From NCBI RefSeq assembly GCF_052060015.1, contig NZ_JBPODZ010000006.1, positions 62,001 through 126,000 on the forward strand: 64,000 nt of DNA, given 5' to 3'. Shown here in pieces: positions 46,396 through 55,296 of this stretch (position 1 is its first letter; each line of letters opens with the position of its first letter). Source of the DNA: Arhodomonas sp052060015. Lineage in GTDB: Bacteria > Pseudomonadota > Gammaproteobacteria > Nitrococcales > Nitrococcaceae. A program made the translations under genes and the position numbers. The notes under the pieces were generated by a model that made no database searches, was not told the DNA's origin, and saw only the letters and a list, made by a program, of their open reading frames with translations.

Positions 46396-47466
46396 ATGAC
46401 CCTGTCCCAGCGGGCGAGCTCCGGCACCCACCTGCGCGCGGAGGCGTTCACCGCCGACGAGGCCCTGGCCGCCGGCGAGGCCGAGGGCCTGCGCGAGCGC
46501 ATCCGCACCCTGCTCGCCGAGCGCGACGCGGTGCTGGTAGCCCATTACTACACCGCCCCGGAGATCCAGGCCCTGGCCGACGAGACCGGCGGCCACGTCT
46601 CCGATTCCCTGGACATGGCCCGCTTCGGCGCGGAACACCCGGCCTCCACCCTGGTGGTGGCCGGGGTGCGCTTCATGGGCGAGACGGCGAAGATCCTCAC
46701 CCCGGACAAGCGGGTGATCATGCCGGAGCTGGAGGCCACCTGCTCGCTGGACGAGGGCTGCCCGCCGGAGGCCTTCGCGGCCTTCTGCGACGAGCATCCG
46801 GAGCGCACGGTGGTGGTCTATGCGAACACCAGTGCCGCGGTGAAGGCGCGGGCGGACTGGGTGGTCACCTCCAGCATCGCGGTGGACGTCATCCGCCATC
46901 TGCACGAGCGTGGTGAGCCCGTTCTCTGGGGGCCGGACAAGCATCTCGGTGACTATATCCGCCGGGAGACCGGTGCCGACATGCTGCTCTGGGACGGCGC
47001 CTGCATCGTCCACGAGGAGTTCAAGGGCGCCGAGCTGGAGCGACTGCGGGCCCGCCATCCCGATGCCCGGGTGCTGGTCCACCCGGAGTCGCCCCGACCG
47101 GTGGTGGATCAGGCGGATGTGGTGGGCTCCACCTCCCAGCTCCTCGCCGCGCTGGAGGGCTCGCAGGCCCGGCGATTCATCGTCGCCACCGATAATGGGA
47201 TCTTTCACAAGATGCGCGAGCTCGCCCCGGACAAGGAGCTCCTGGAGGCGCCGACCGCCGGGCGCGGCGCCAGCTGCCAGAGTTGCGCCCACTGTCCGTG
47301 GATGGCGATGAATGGGCTACGTAACCTCGCCGACGCCCTGGAGCGGCTGGATAACGAAATCCATGTGCCTCCAGAAGTCGCCGAGCGGGCGCGAGTCTCC
47401 GTCGGGCGTATGCTGGAATTCGGCCGTAGCCGCCGCCGGGAGGTCCTCGGTAACGGAGACGCCTGA
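46396..47466 (+). CDS. nadA: Quinolinate synthase
   Basis: Condenses iminoaspartate with dihydroxyacetone phosphate to quinolinate, the first committed step of de novo NAD synthesis; a 4Fe-4S enzyme. The 356 residues have the three cluster ligands at Cys116 (ELEATCSLDEGCP), Cys203 (WDGACIVHEEF) and Cys300 (CQSCAHCPWM), with spacings of 87 and 97 identical to E. coli Cys113/200/297. VAHYYTAPEIQ is the N-terminal signature. GGGGAGGAC precedes the ATG. It sits 34 bases after nrtR, so NrtR control is likely. Confidence 0.96.
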   Translation: MTLSQRASSGTHLRAEAFTADEALAAGEAEGLRERIRTLLAERDAVLVAHYYTAPEIQALADETGGHVSDSLDMARFGAEHPASTLVVAGVRFMGETAKILTPDKRVIMPELEATCSLDEGCPPEAFAAFCDEHPERTVVVYANTSAAVKARADWVVTSSIAVDVIRHLHERGEPVLWGPDKHLGDYIRRETGADMLLWDGACIVHEEFKGAELERLRARHPDARVLVHPESPRPVVDQADVVGSTSQLLAALEGSQARRFIVATDNGIFHKMRELAPDKELLEAPTAGRGASCQSCAHCPWMAMNGLRNLADALERLDNEIHVPPEVAERARVSVGRMLEFGRSRRREVLGNGDA

Positions 47467-47543
47467 CCGCGGCGCCGCCACGCGGGCGTTGCCCTGCTAG
47501 ACTTCAGGGTATTCCGCGGGTGATGGCTCGAGGGGAGGGAAGC

Positions 47544-48263
47544 ATGGCAGGCGCATCGGAAGGGAGCGCCGTGGTCATCGGTGCAGGCCCCGGACTCGGG
47601 GCGGCGCTCGCGCGCCGCTTCGCCGAGGGCGGACTGAATGTGGCCATGGTCGCCCGCGATGGCGAAGGGCTCGCCGCCCGGGCCGCCGAATTGGAGGGCG
47701 AGGGTGTCCCGCGCATCCTGCCCTATCCCTGTGACGCCACCGATGAGGCCCAGGTGGTCGCCCTCTTTGACGCGGTCGCCACGGAACTGGGCCCGGTGCA
47801 GGCATTGATCTACAACGCGGGTACCTTCGAACCCGGCGGTATTCGCGACATCCGCACCGCCGAGTTCGAGCGCTGTTGGCGTATCGGCTGTCTCGGTGCC
47901 TTCGTTACCGCCCGCGAGGCCGCGCGCCACATGGTCGCTGCCCGGCAGGGCAGCATCCTGTTCACCGGTGCCACGGCAGCATGGCGCGGCGGGGCGGGGT
48001 TCGCCAATCTCGCGGTACCCAAGTTCGGCCTTCGGGCCTTGGCCCAGAGCCTGGCCCGCGAGCTCGGCCCCGAGGGGGTTCACGTGGCGCATGTGGTCAT
48101 CGACGGGCGCATCCGCCCGCCAAGCACCGCGAGCGATGGGGATCCCGAGGCACGGATGCTCGATCCCGCCGCCATCGCCGAGAGCTACTGGCATCTCCAT
48201 TGCCAGTCCCCCTCTGCCTGGACCCACGAGCTCGACCTACGGCCGTGGGTGGAGCCGTTCTGA
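47544..48263 (+). CDS. SDR-family oxidoreductase lacking the catalytic tyrosine
   Basis: Short-chain dehydrogenase/reductase fold of 239 residues. The cofactor loop is IGAGPGLGAALARRF, an NNAG-like YNAGTFE follows, and ARDGEGLAAR suggests NADP preference. At the active site, where Y-x3-K is expected, the sequence reads FANLAVPKFGLRALAQSL, so the lysine is kept and the tyrosine is not. It continues AHVVIDGRI, a pattern I have seen in a clade of such SDRs. GGGAGGGAAGC precedes the ATG. Substrate unknown. Confidence 0.85.
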   Translation: MAGASEGSAVVIGAGPGLGAALARRFAEGGLNVAMVARDGEGLAARAAELEGEGVPRILPYPCDATDEAQVVALFDAVATELGPVQALIYNAGTFEPGGIRDIRTAEFERCWRIGCLGAFVTAREAARHMVAARQGSILFTGATAAWRGGAGFANLAVPKFGLRALAQSLARELGPEGVHVAHVVIDGRIRPPSTASDGDPEARMLDPAAIAESYWHLHCQSPSAWTHELDLRPWVEPF

Positions 48264-48303
48264 CCCGGGTGACGGCCAGCCGCCGGCCCTGTATGGTGAC
48301 GGC

Positions 48304-49203
48304 ATGCAAGCACTTCCCATTATTCAGGTGGATGCCTACACGGCGTCCGCCTTCGGTGGTGTCCCCTGCGGGGTGATCCTCGATGCCGATGACCTCGACG
48401 AGGCGGTGATGCAGCGTCTTGCCGGCGAGTTCGGCACCGAGGAGACCGTCTTCGTCACCGATTCCGAGGTGGCGGACTTCCAGGCCCGCTGCTTCACCGC
48501 TGACGAGGAGATCCCGCTGACCGGCCACCCCGCTATCGCGGTGGTCCATGGCCTGCTGGTGAAGGGGCGCCTCGGCGCGCGTCAGGATGTCCGGCGTCTG
48601 TGCCTGGACACCGTGGATGGGCTGCTGGAGATGGATGTCAGTGGGGCGGGTGACGAGCCACCGCTGATCTCCGTGACCCATCGGGCGCCGGATTTCTATG
48701 AGGCGCAGGATCCCGCCGAGGCGGCGGCCGCATTCCATCTGGAGACGCAGGATCTACGGCCCGGCGCGCCGGTGCAGACCGTGGACACCGGGACCCCTCA
48801 CCTGATGGTGCCGGTGGCCGACGCGGAGGCGCTGCACCGGGCGCGGCTGGACCCGGAGCGTTTCTCCGCCTTGCGGCGCTTCGGTGGATTCGTGGGGGCG
48901 CACCTGTTCGTGCTCGAGGGGGCCAGCGAGGGTGGCGACGTGTTCTCCCGGCATTTCGGTGCCCGGCTGCACCATCCCGAGCGCCCGTTCACCGGCTCCG
49001 CCACCGGGGCAATGGGTAGCTATCTGTGGCGCCACGGGCTTATCGGCCAGTGTCGTTTTGTCGCCGAGCAGGGCCATTGGCTGGGGCGACCGGGACAGGC
49101 CGACGTCGAGGTCCTCGGGGATTCCGACGATATCCGCGGCGTGCGGGTGGCCGGCCATGCCGTTCAGGTGATGGAAGGACTGGTGCTGGTCCCCGAGCAA
49201 TGA
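48304..49203 (+). CDS. PhzF-family isomerase/epimerase-like protein
   Basis: Diaminopimelate-epimerase-like fold of 299 residues. QVDAYTASAFGGVPCGVIL is the N-terminal signature, FGTEETVFV holds the glutamate used by PhzF as general base, RCFTADEEIPLTGHPAIA is the second conserved segment, and FTGSATGAMGSYLW the mirror segment in the second half. It is not in a phenazine cluster, so the substrate is unknown. Its stop overlaps the next ATG (ATGA). Confidence 0.9.
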   Translation: MQALPIIQVDAYTASAFGGVPCGVILDADDLDEAVMQRLAGEFGTEETVFVTDSEVADFQARCFTADEEIPLTGHPAIAVVHGLLVKGRLGARQDVRRLCLDTVDGLLEMDVSGAGDEPPLISVTHRAPDFYEAQDPAEAAAAFHLETQDLRPGAPVQTVDTGTPHLMVPVADAEALHRARLDPERFSALRRFGGFVGAHLFVLEGASEGGDVFSRHFGARLHHPERPFTGSATGAMGSYLWRHGLIGQCRFVAEQGHWLGRPGQADVEVLGDSDDIRGVRVAGHAVQVMEGLVLVPEQ

Positions 49204-49871
49204 CGGACACCATGGCCGGTGATGGCCACTGGCTGGTGGACGGGCCCGCCAGGGCGTCAGTGAGTGTGGTGCTGGCCCATGGCGCCGGTGCCCCGATGGA
49301 CAGCCCTTTCATGGGCCGCATCGCCGAAGGGCTGGCAGCCGCCGGCCACCGGGTGGTGCGTTTCGAATTCCCCTACATGCAAAGACGTCGGGTCGATGGC
49401 CGCCGTAGGGGTCCGGACCGGCAGGCCGTGCTCCTGGGTGCCTTTCGGGACATGGTGGCGGCGGTGCGGCGCCGCTGGCCTGGCCCGGTGGTCATCGGCG
49501 GGAAGTCCATGGGCGGGCGGATGGCGAGCCTGGTGGCCGACGAGCTGGGCGTCACCGCCCTGGTGGTCTTCGGTTTTCCTTTCCATCCCCCCGGGCGGCC
49601 GGAGCGGTTGCGGACCACCCACCTGATGGGGCTCCACACCCCGGCGTTGATCCTACAGGGCGAGCGCGATCCGTTCGGCCGCCGGGATGAGGTCGAGGGT
49701 TACGGCCTGCCCGCGGGGATTGTGTTGGAGTGGCTGCCGGATGGTGATCACTCCTTCGTGCCGCGCCGGCGCAGCGGCGAGAGCGAGAGCGCCAACCTGG
49801 AGCGGGGTGTCGCCGCCACCGACGCCTTTCTGCGCCGGTGGGCAGCCGTCACCTACCAGCCACGACCCTAG
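49200..49871 (+). CDS. KANL3/Tex30-type alpha/beta hydrolase
   Basis: 223 residues with the hydrolase fold: VVLAHGAGAPMDSPFMGRI, nucleophile elbow GKSMGGRM (Ser in G-K-S-M-G), acid-bearing LILQGERDPFG and the histidine motif PDGDHSFVPRRRSG. This is the family of cytoplasmic dienelactone-hydrolase-like proteins annotated KANL3/Tex30. It is translationally coupled to the PhzF-like gene. The stop codon overlaps that of the convergent gpt gene. Confidence 0.87.
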   Translation: MTDTMAGDGHWLVDGPARASVSVVLAHGAGAPMDSPFMGRIAEGLAAAGHRVVRFEFPYMQRRRVDGRRRGPDRQAVLLGAFRDMVAAVRRRWPGPVVIGGKSMGGRMASLVADELGVTALVVFGFPFHPPGRPERLRTTHLMGLHTPALILQGERDPFGRRDEVEGYGLPAGIVLEWLPDGDHSFVPRRRSGESESANLERGVAATDAFLRRWAAVTYQPRP

Positions 49872-50368
49872 CCATTGTGCAGAGGTGGCGTGAACTGGAG
49901 GCTCATGTCCCAGGGGAAGTAGATCCAGGTGTCCTGGGACACCTCGGTGACGAAGGTATCCACCACCTCGCAGCCTTCGGGCTTCGCATACACCGTCGCC
50001 ATGTGGGCCCGCGGCAGCATTTCGCGCACCACCCGTGCGGTGCGCCCGGTATCCACCAGGTCATCGACGATCAGCACGCGTTCACCACCACCCTGACCCA
50101 GGTCCGCCACGGCCTCGGTGACCGGTTTCAGGATCTGTAGCTCCCCCTGGGTGTCGTAGTCGTGATAGGAAGCGACGCACACCGTTTCGATCAGGCGGAT
50201 GTTGAGCTCCCGGGCCACGATGGCGGAGGGCACCAGCCCGCCCCGGGTGATACAGACCAGTGCCTCCCACTGGCCGACCCCGGAGAGTCGCCAGGCCAGG
50301 GCCCGGGCGTCCCGGTGGAGTTGGTCCCAGGATACCGGGAACGCCTTTTCCTGTGGATGCGGGGTCAT
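49868..50368 (-). CDS. gpt: Xanthine-guanine phosphoribosyltransferase
   Basis: Salvages guanine, xanthine and hypoxanthine to nucleotides using PRPP. The 166 residues carry the PRPP motif VLIVDDLVDTGRTA, the N-terminal VSWDQLHRDARALAWRL, CITRGGLVPSAIVARELNIR and C-terminal QDTWIYFPWDM, matching E. coli Gpt. It is preceded on the same strand, with only 14 bases between, by an orphan periplasmic binding protein gene. Confidence 0.95.
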   Translation of the reverse strand: MTPHPQEKAFPVSWDQLHRDARALAWRLSGVGQWEALVCITRGGLVPSAIVARELNIRLIETVCVASYHDYDTQGELQILKPVTEAVADLGQGGGERVLIVDDLVDTGRTARVVREMLPRAHMATVYAKPEGCEVVDTFVTEVSQDTWIYFPWDMSLQFTPPLHNG

Positions 50369-50382
50369 GGGTGAGGCCGTCC

Positions 50383-51582
50383 TCAGCGTTGTTCGCAGCT
50401 GCCGTCGGGGGCGGCGTGGATTGCCTCGCCGGGGATCGCGGTGACCTCCTCGTAGTAGTCCCAGGCGGTGCGGCTGTCCAGGGGCGATTTGGCCTCCATC
50501 AGGAAGAAGTCGTGGACCATCAACCCGTCCTCGCGGACGTATCCATTGCGGGAGAAGGCGTCCTCGATGTCCATATCATCCAGGGTCCGGGCCACGGGTC
50601 CGGGCTCATCCGTGCCGGCGGAGGCCGCGGCGCGGAGATAGTTCAGCGTGGCCGAGAAGGTACCCGCATGAATCATGGTGGGCATGGCCCCGCTGCGCGC
50701 CTGGACCTCCAGCGCCAGTTCCCGGGAGGCCTCGTCGCGGTCCCAGTAGTACGGGGTGGCCAGCTGCAGTCCCTCGGCGACATACAGGCCGAGGTCTCGG
50801 ACGTCGGTGATGAACATCAGTAGCGCCGCGAAGCGCCGCTCGCCGTCCATGAGTCCGAGCTCGTAGCCCTGGCGTATCGCCTTCTGGGTGTCCTCGCCGC
50901 CGCTGGCCAGGCCGATGACATCGGCTTGGGAGCGTCGTGCCTCGGTGAGCGGCTCGGTGAGGTCGGTGGTTTTGTACGCGTAGCGGGCGGCGCCGGCGAC
51001 CTCGCCACCGGCCTGACGCACGAGCCCCGTGGCGGCGGATTCGATGGCCTGGCCGAAGGCGTAGTCGGCGGTGACGAAGAACCAGCTCTCGCCACCCTGG
51101 TCGACTACGGCGGAGACGACCGCATTCGCCAGGGCGAAGCTGTCAAAGCCCCAGTGGAAGGCAAGGGGGGAGCAGTGCTCGCCGTGCAGCGAGGAAGCCC
51201 CGCCGCCGGTGGGCATCACGATCACGCCCTGTTCGGTGGCGTAACGCTGCACCGGCACCGCGGTGTTGGAGCGCACCAAGTCGGTGATCATGTCGACGTT
51301 GTGCTCCTCCACCAGCTCCCGGGCCGCCTTGAGGGCCTGGTCGGAATCGCTGCCGTGATCCATCCCGATGATCCGGATGGGCGTGCCGTTGATCTCCCCG
51401 CCGAAGCGATCCGCGGCGACCTCGGCGGCGATGATGCTGAGCTGCCCGGCGTCACCGGCGGAGACACCGGAGAGATCCGTGAGCACCCCGATCCGGATCT
51501 CATCGTCGGAAAAACTCGCCGTCGCGCTCGCGCAGACCAGCAACGATACCAGCGCGGCCAATCCTCGTAGGCTAGCGGGCAT
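50383..51582 (-). CDS. Orphan type-I periplasmic binding protein (LivJ-like)
   Basis: Exported receptor of the Leu/Ile/Val-binding-protein fold, 399 residues. A signal peptide (hydrophobic 6-21, cleavage likely after TAS or CAS around 20-23) precedes IRIGVLTDLSGVSAGDAGQ and the family pattern GLASGGEDTQKAIRQGYELG; ADYAFGQAIESAATGLV is typical. AAGGAGA precedes the ATG. No permease or ATPase gene is adjacent. It is followed by gpt after 14 bases, so the ligand could be a purine-related compound, but that is only context inference. Confidence 0.88.
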   Translation of the reverse strand: MPASLRGLAALVSLLVCASATASFSDDEIRIGVLTDLSGVSAGDAGQLSIIAAEVAADRFGGEINGTPIRIIGMDHGSDSDQALKAARELVEEHNVDMITDLVRSNTAVPVQRYATEQGVIVMPTGGGASSLHGEHCSPLAFHWGFDSFALANAVVSAVVDQGGESWFFVTADYAFGQAIESAATGLVRQAGGEVAGAARYAYKTTDLTEPLTEARRSQADVIGLASGGEDTQKAIRQGYELGLMDGERRFAALLMFITDVRDLGLYVAEGLQLATPYYWDRDEASRELALEVQARSGAMPTMIHAGTFSATLNYLRAAASAGTDEPGPVARTLDDMDIEDAFSRNGYVREDGLMVHDFFLMEAKSPLDSRTAWDYYEEVTAIPGEAIHAAPDGSCEQR

Positions 51583-51740
51583 GGGCGTCTCCTTCTGCTT
51601 GGTTCAGGCCCGGTTCCTCGTTCGAACGAAACTCTAGCATTTCGTTGCCGATGATGCGCGCCGTGGGTCGCGGATCAACCAGGCCGGGCCAGACTGCTGC
51701 AGTGGTATCCTGGGCAGTGGAGCCGAAACGGAGGCATGTG

Positions 51741-52361
51741 ATGGGGGATGGGTCGCCACTGGTCCCGGCGGGGCCCGCGCGGGCCGAAATCGAGATCAAG
51801 AAGAGCCGGTTCATCGCCCACGCCGAGAAGGCCCCGACGCGGGAGGTGGCGCTCGCGGTGGTGGAACGGCTGCGTGGCGAGTTCCCCGATGCCCGGCACT
51901 GGTGCTGGGCCTATCTGGCCGGTGATCCCGAGGGCGCCGCTACAGCGGCGGTCAGCGACGATGGGGAACCCTCGGGTACCGCAGGCCGGCCGATCCTGGG
52001 GGTCATCCGGCACAAGGGCATCGCCGATGTGGTGGTGGTGGTGGTGCGCTATTTCGGCGGCGTGAAGCTCGGTGCCGGCGGTCTCACACGGGCCTATGCC
52101 GGGGCGACGGAGGCGGTGCTGGCGAAGCTGGCGCTGGTGCGCAATACGCCCCGCTCCCGGATCCGTATCGCTATGGATTTCGCCGATGAGCAGCCCCTGC
52201 GGCACTGGGCCGGCCAGCACGGTGCGGTGATCGAGGCAGTGGACTACGGTGACGGCGTCGAGATGGTCCTCGTGGTCCCGGATGACCGTTTGGAGGACCT
52301 GGAGGCCCTCTGCGCGGCCCGGGGCATGCGTTCCCGGCATACCGAAGCCATCACTGGGTAG
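51741..52361 (+). CDS. yigZ: YigZ/IMPACT-family protein
   Basis: 206 residues. IEIKKSRFIAHAEKA, then RHWCWAYLAGDPEG, SDDGEPSGTAGRPIL and VVVVRYFGGVKLGAGGLTRAY are the IMPACT N-terminal domain signatures, and the C-terminal ferredoxin-like UPF0029 domain follows. The biochemical function is unknown; E. coli YigZ and eukaryotic IMPACT have been linked to translation control. ACGGAGGCATGTG precedes the ATG. It overlaps the convergent msrA stop by 11 bases. Confidence 0.92.
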   Translation: MGDGSPLVPAGPARAEIEIKKSRFIAHAEKAPTREVALAVVERLRGEFPDARHWCWAYLAGDPEGAATAAVSDDGEPSGTAGRPILGVIRHKGIADVVVVVVRYFGGVKLGAGGLTRAYAGATEAVLAKLALVRNTPRSRIRIAMDFADEQPLRHWAGQHGAVIEAVDYGDGVEMVLVVPDDRLEDLEALCAARGMRSRHTEAITG

Positions 52362-52986
52362 CGTCCCCGCCGGCCTCCTCGCCCCATAGGCTTTCCAGAC
52401 GCTGATCCCGGCCGCAGCGGTAGCGGTAGTACTTGTAGCGCAAGGGGTTCTTCCGGTAGTAGTCCTGGTGGTAGTCCTCGGCGGGGTAGAATGCCTCCGC
52501 CGTCTCAATGGGCGTGACCACCGACTGGTCGAAGCGGGTCTCCACGGCGTCCCGGCTGTCGCGGGCCAGGGCGCGTTGGTGGTCATCGTGCGCGAAGATC
52601 GCGGTACGGTAGGACGGGCCCCGGTCGCAGAACTGCCCGCCGTCGTCAAAGGGGTCGACGTTGCGCCAGAACACCTCCAGTAGGCGCTCGTAGCTGATCC
52701 GCTCCGGATCGTAGATGACCCGCACCGCCTCGTAATGCCCGGTTCCGCCGCCGGTGACCGCCTCGTAGGTGGGACGCTCCAGGTGGCCGCCGGTATAACC
52801 GGAGATGGTGGCCTCCACCCCCGTGAGGCGGTCGTAGGGGGGCTCCATGCACCAGAAGCAACCGCCGGCGAAGGTGGCGGCAGCGAGCCCCTGTTCGGGC
52901 GGATCCAGGGCGGGCTTGCCGTCTCCGGCCGCCGAGGCCGCCGTCGCGATGATCAATGCAACGACCAGTGTGGCCAGGCGTTTCAT
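52351..52986 (-). CDS. msrA: Exported methionine sulfoxide reductase A
   Basis: Reduces Met-S-sulfoxide. The 211-residue product has a cleavable signal (hydrophobic 3-19, AASAAG) and catalytic GGCFWCME (Cys43, Cys46), YTGG and GHYEAVRVIYDP. The YYRKNPLRYKYYRYRCG tail carries the resolving-cysteine region. It overlaps the upstream msrB stop by four bases (ATGA), so the two are co-translated and both act outside the cytoplasm. Confidence 0.94.
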   Translation of the reverse strand: MKRLATLVVALIIATAASAAGDGKPALDPPEQGLAAATFAGGCFWCMEPPYDRLTGVEATISGYTGGHLERPTYEAVTGGGTGHYEAVRVIYDPERISYERLLEVFWRNVDPFDDGGQFCDRGPSYRTAIFAHDDHQRALARDSRDAVETRFDQSVVTPIETAEAFYPAEDYHQDYYRKNPLRYKYYRYRCGRDQRLESLWGEEAGGDATQ

Positions 52987-53483
52987 CCCGCGGCCCCCGT
53001 CTGCGGCCGGAATTCCAGGGCGAGACCGTTGATGCAGTAGCGCAACCCGGTGGGTGGCGGCCCATCCTCGAAGACGTGGCCCAGGTGGCCGCCGCAGCGG
53101 CTGCAGTGCACCTCGGTGCGGGTGCCGAGGAACAGGCTGCGGTCCTCGCGGGTGCCGACGGCGCCGTCAATGACGTCATAGAAGCTCGGCCAACCCGTGC
53201 CGCTGTCGTATTTGGTCTCCGAACGGAACAGGTCCTGGCCGCAGCCGGCGCAGGCATAGGTGCCGGTGCGCTTTTCTTCAAGCAGGGGGCTGCTGCCCGG
53301 TGGCTCGGTGTCCTCTTCGCGCAGCACGGCGTAGGCCTTGTCCCCCAGCCGTTGTCGCCACTCGGACTCGCTGAGTTGGAAAGGGAACCCCTCCGCGGCC
53401 CGGCTGCCCGGGAGAAGGCGAGCGAGGCCCAGTGACAGGACTGGCGTGGCCAGGAGCAGGGTCATGAGCCGACGGCGTCTCAT
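52983..53483 (-). CDS. msrB: Exported methionine sulfoxide reductase B
   Basis: Reduces Met-R-sulfoxide. The 166 residues have an N-terminal MRRRRLMTLLLATPVLSL signal with a twin-arginine-like basic start, zinc cysteines Cys78/Cys81 (CAGCG) and Cys127/Cys130 (CSRCG), and catalytic Cys150 in RYCINGLAL. GWPSFYDV is the conserved substrate loop. ATG 53483 has GGGAGG seven bases upstream; an upstream in-frame extension is not supported. Operon msrB-msrA. Confidence 0.93.
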   Translation of the reverse strand: MRRRRLMTLLLATPVLSLGLARLLPGSRAAEGFPFQLSESEWRQRLGDKAYAVLREEDTEPPGSSPLLEEKRTGTYACAGCGQDLFRSETKYDSGTGWPSFYDVIDGAVGTREDRSLFLGTRTEVHCSRCGGHLGHVFEDGPPPTGLRYCINGLALEFRPQTGAAG

Positions 53484-53563
53484 ACGCGCCTCCCGTGCAG
53501 TAGGGGAATCACTACCTATAGACCGCACCGGGATCGGTAACGTTCCCGTCGGCGGTGCGCCCT

Positions 53564-54358
53564 TCAACCGAGGATCAGGGCGTCGTCGTCGACCTCCTCG
53601 CCGCGCACCTTCTCGAACATGTGGAGCAGGTCCTCAACCTTCATGCCCCGCCGCTCGTCACCGCTGACGTCGAGCACCACCTCGCCCTCGTGGAGCATCA
53701 CCGTCCGGTCGCCGTGATCCAGGGCCTGGCGCATGGAATGGGTCACCATCAGTGTGGTCAGCCCGGACTCGCCCACGAAGCGGTCGGTCAGGCCCATGAC
53801 GAAGTTCGCGGTACGTGGGTCCAGCGCCGCCGTGTGCTCATCGAGCAACAGGATGCGCATGGGGTTCATGGTGGCCATGAGCAGGCTCACCGCCTGGCGC
53901 TGGCCGCCGGAGAGCAGCCCCATGCGGTCGTCGAGGCGATTCTCCAGCCCCAGGTTGAGCTCGGCGATGCGCCGCCGGAACTCCCCATGGCGCGCGCTGT
54001 TCACCGCCCGGCGCAGCCCCCGGCGATGGCCCCGGGCCACGGCGAGGGCGAGGTTCTCCTCGATGGAGAGGCTCTCGCAGGTGCCGGCCATGGGGTCCTG
54101 GAACACCCGTGCCACGAGCCCCGCCCGTTCCGCAGTACTCCGGCGCGTGACGTCATCGTCGCCGATGAGGACCCGGCCGCTGTCCACCGCGGCCTCCCCC
54201 GCCAGGACGTTGAGCATCGTGGACTTGCCGGCGCCGTTGGAGCCGATCACGGTGACGAACTCCCCGGTGGGGATCTCCAGATCCAGTCCGCGCAGCGCGT
54301 GGGTCTCGATGGCGGTACCCGGATTGAAGGTGACGTGAATGTCCTCTAGTCGGATCAT
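53564..54358 (-). CDS. ABC transporter ATP-binding protein (TrpZ-like)
   Basis: 264-residue ATPase with Walker A IGSNGAGKST, signature LLSGGQRQAVSLLMA, Walker B ILLLDEHTAALD and H-loop MVTHSMRQALDHGDR. The H in DEHTAAL is typical of the COG1101 family paired with TrpX/TrpY-type proteins. ATG 54358 overlaps the permease stop (ATGA). A longer frame running into the permease gene is a GC-driven shadow, not a fusion. Likely imports an aromatic amino acid or similar small molecule. Confidence 0.92.
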   Translation of the reverse strand: MIRLEDIHVTFNPGTAIETHALRGLDLEIPTGEFVTVIGSNGAGKSTMLNVLAGEAAVDSGRVLIGDDDVTRRSTAERAGLVARVFQDPMAGTCESLSIEENLALAVARGHRRGLRRAVNSARHGEFRRRIAELNLGLENRLDDRMGLLSGGQRQAVSLLMATMNPMRILLLDEHTAALDPRTANFVMGLTDRFVGESGLTTLMVTHSMRQALDHGDRTVMLHEGEVVLDVSGDERRGMKVEDLLHMFEKVRGEEVDDDALILG

Positions 54359-55281
54359 CCCGGTTGCCCCCCCTTGCCCGTGGCCCGGGCCCGGGCCTGG
54401 CGTTGCATCGCCCGCCGGGTTCGCAGCCCGGGAAGCACCATGGCGATCACCACGAGCACGGCGGTAATCAGCTTGAGATCCTGGGCCTGGAGGCCGATGA
54501 ACTCGGCGTTCAGGGCGAAGGCAACGGCGAAACGGTAGATGATCGAGCCGATTACCGCCCCGATCACCGCGCGCAGGATGGTCTTCGGCGGCAGGATGGC
54601 CTCGCCGAGGATAACCGCGGCCAGGCCGATGACGATGGTGCCGATGCCCATGGTGATGTCCGCGGCGCCCTGGATCTGGGCGAACAGCGCCCCGGCCAGC
54701 GCCACCAGTGCGTTGGACAGCGCGATGCCGAGCAGCGTCATCCGTCCGGTGTGGATGCCCTGGGCCGCCGCCATGCGGGGGTTGGCGCCGGTTGCCCGCA
54801 TGCCCAGGCCCATCTCCGAGGCGAGGAAGCGGTTGACCAGGTACACCGCCGCGGCCAGCACCACCAGCAGCGCCGCCGGGGTAACCCAGTAGTAGGGTAG
54901 GGCGAGCCCGTCGAATACCGAGAAGATCGTGTTCTCCCCGAGCAGCGCGGTATTGGGCTTGCCCATAATGCGCAGGTTCACCGTATGCAGCGAGATCATG
55001 ACCAGGATGCTCGCCAGCAGGTGCAGGATGCGCAGGCGCACGTTCAGCCAAGCCGTTACCAGCCCGGCGACGGCACCGGCGAAGAAGGCCATGACCGTGG
55101 CCAGCCAGGGGTTGAGCCCGGCGATGATGAGGGTCGCGGCGACGGCCGCCCCCAGGGGGAGGCTGCCGTCGACGGTGAGGTCGGGAAAGCTCAGGATCCG
55201 GAAGCTCAGGAACACGCCGATGGCGACCAGCCCGAAGAGCAGGCCGGTCTCCACCGCGCCGAGCAGGGCGATCAGGCTCAC
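54355..55281 (-). CDS. ABC transporter permease (TrpY-like)
   Basis: 308-residue permease with 8 to 9 predicted helices of the LivH-like/COG4120 type: LSFPDLTVDGSLPLGAAVAA and GAALFAQIQGAADITMGIG are family signatures. GTG start at 55281; it follows the binding-protein gene after 15 bases and overlaps the ATPase gene. Basic C-terminal tail (RRAMQRQARARATGKGG). Confidence 0.92.
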   Translation of the reverse strand: MSLIALLGAVETGLLFGLVAIGVFLSFRILSFPDLTVDGSLPLGAAVAATLIIAGLNPWLATVMAFFAGAVAGLVTAWLNVRLRILHLLASILVMISLHTVNLRIMGKPNTALLGENTIFSVFDGLALPYYWVTPAALLVVLAAAVYLVNRFLASEMGLGMRATGANPRMAAAQGIHTGRMTLLGIALSNALVALAGALFAQIQGAADITMGIGTIVIGLAAVILGEAILPPKTILRAVIGAVIGSIIYRFAVAFALNAEFIGLQAQDLKLITAVLVVIAMVLPGLRTRRAMQRQARARATGKGGQPG

Positions 55282-55296
55282 GTCGCCTTGCCGTCC

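Noticed and set aside
53564..55051. Apparent 495-residue fusion of a permease-region peptide with the ABC ATPase
   Set aside because: The first 230 residues are an out-of-frame reading of the permease gene; homology begins at ATG 54358 and the permease has its own frame.
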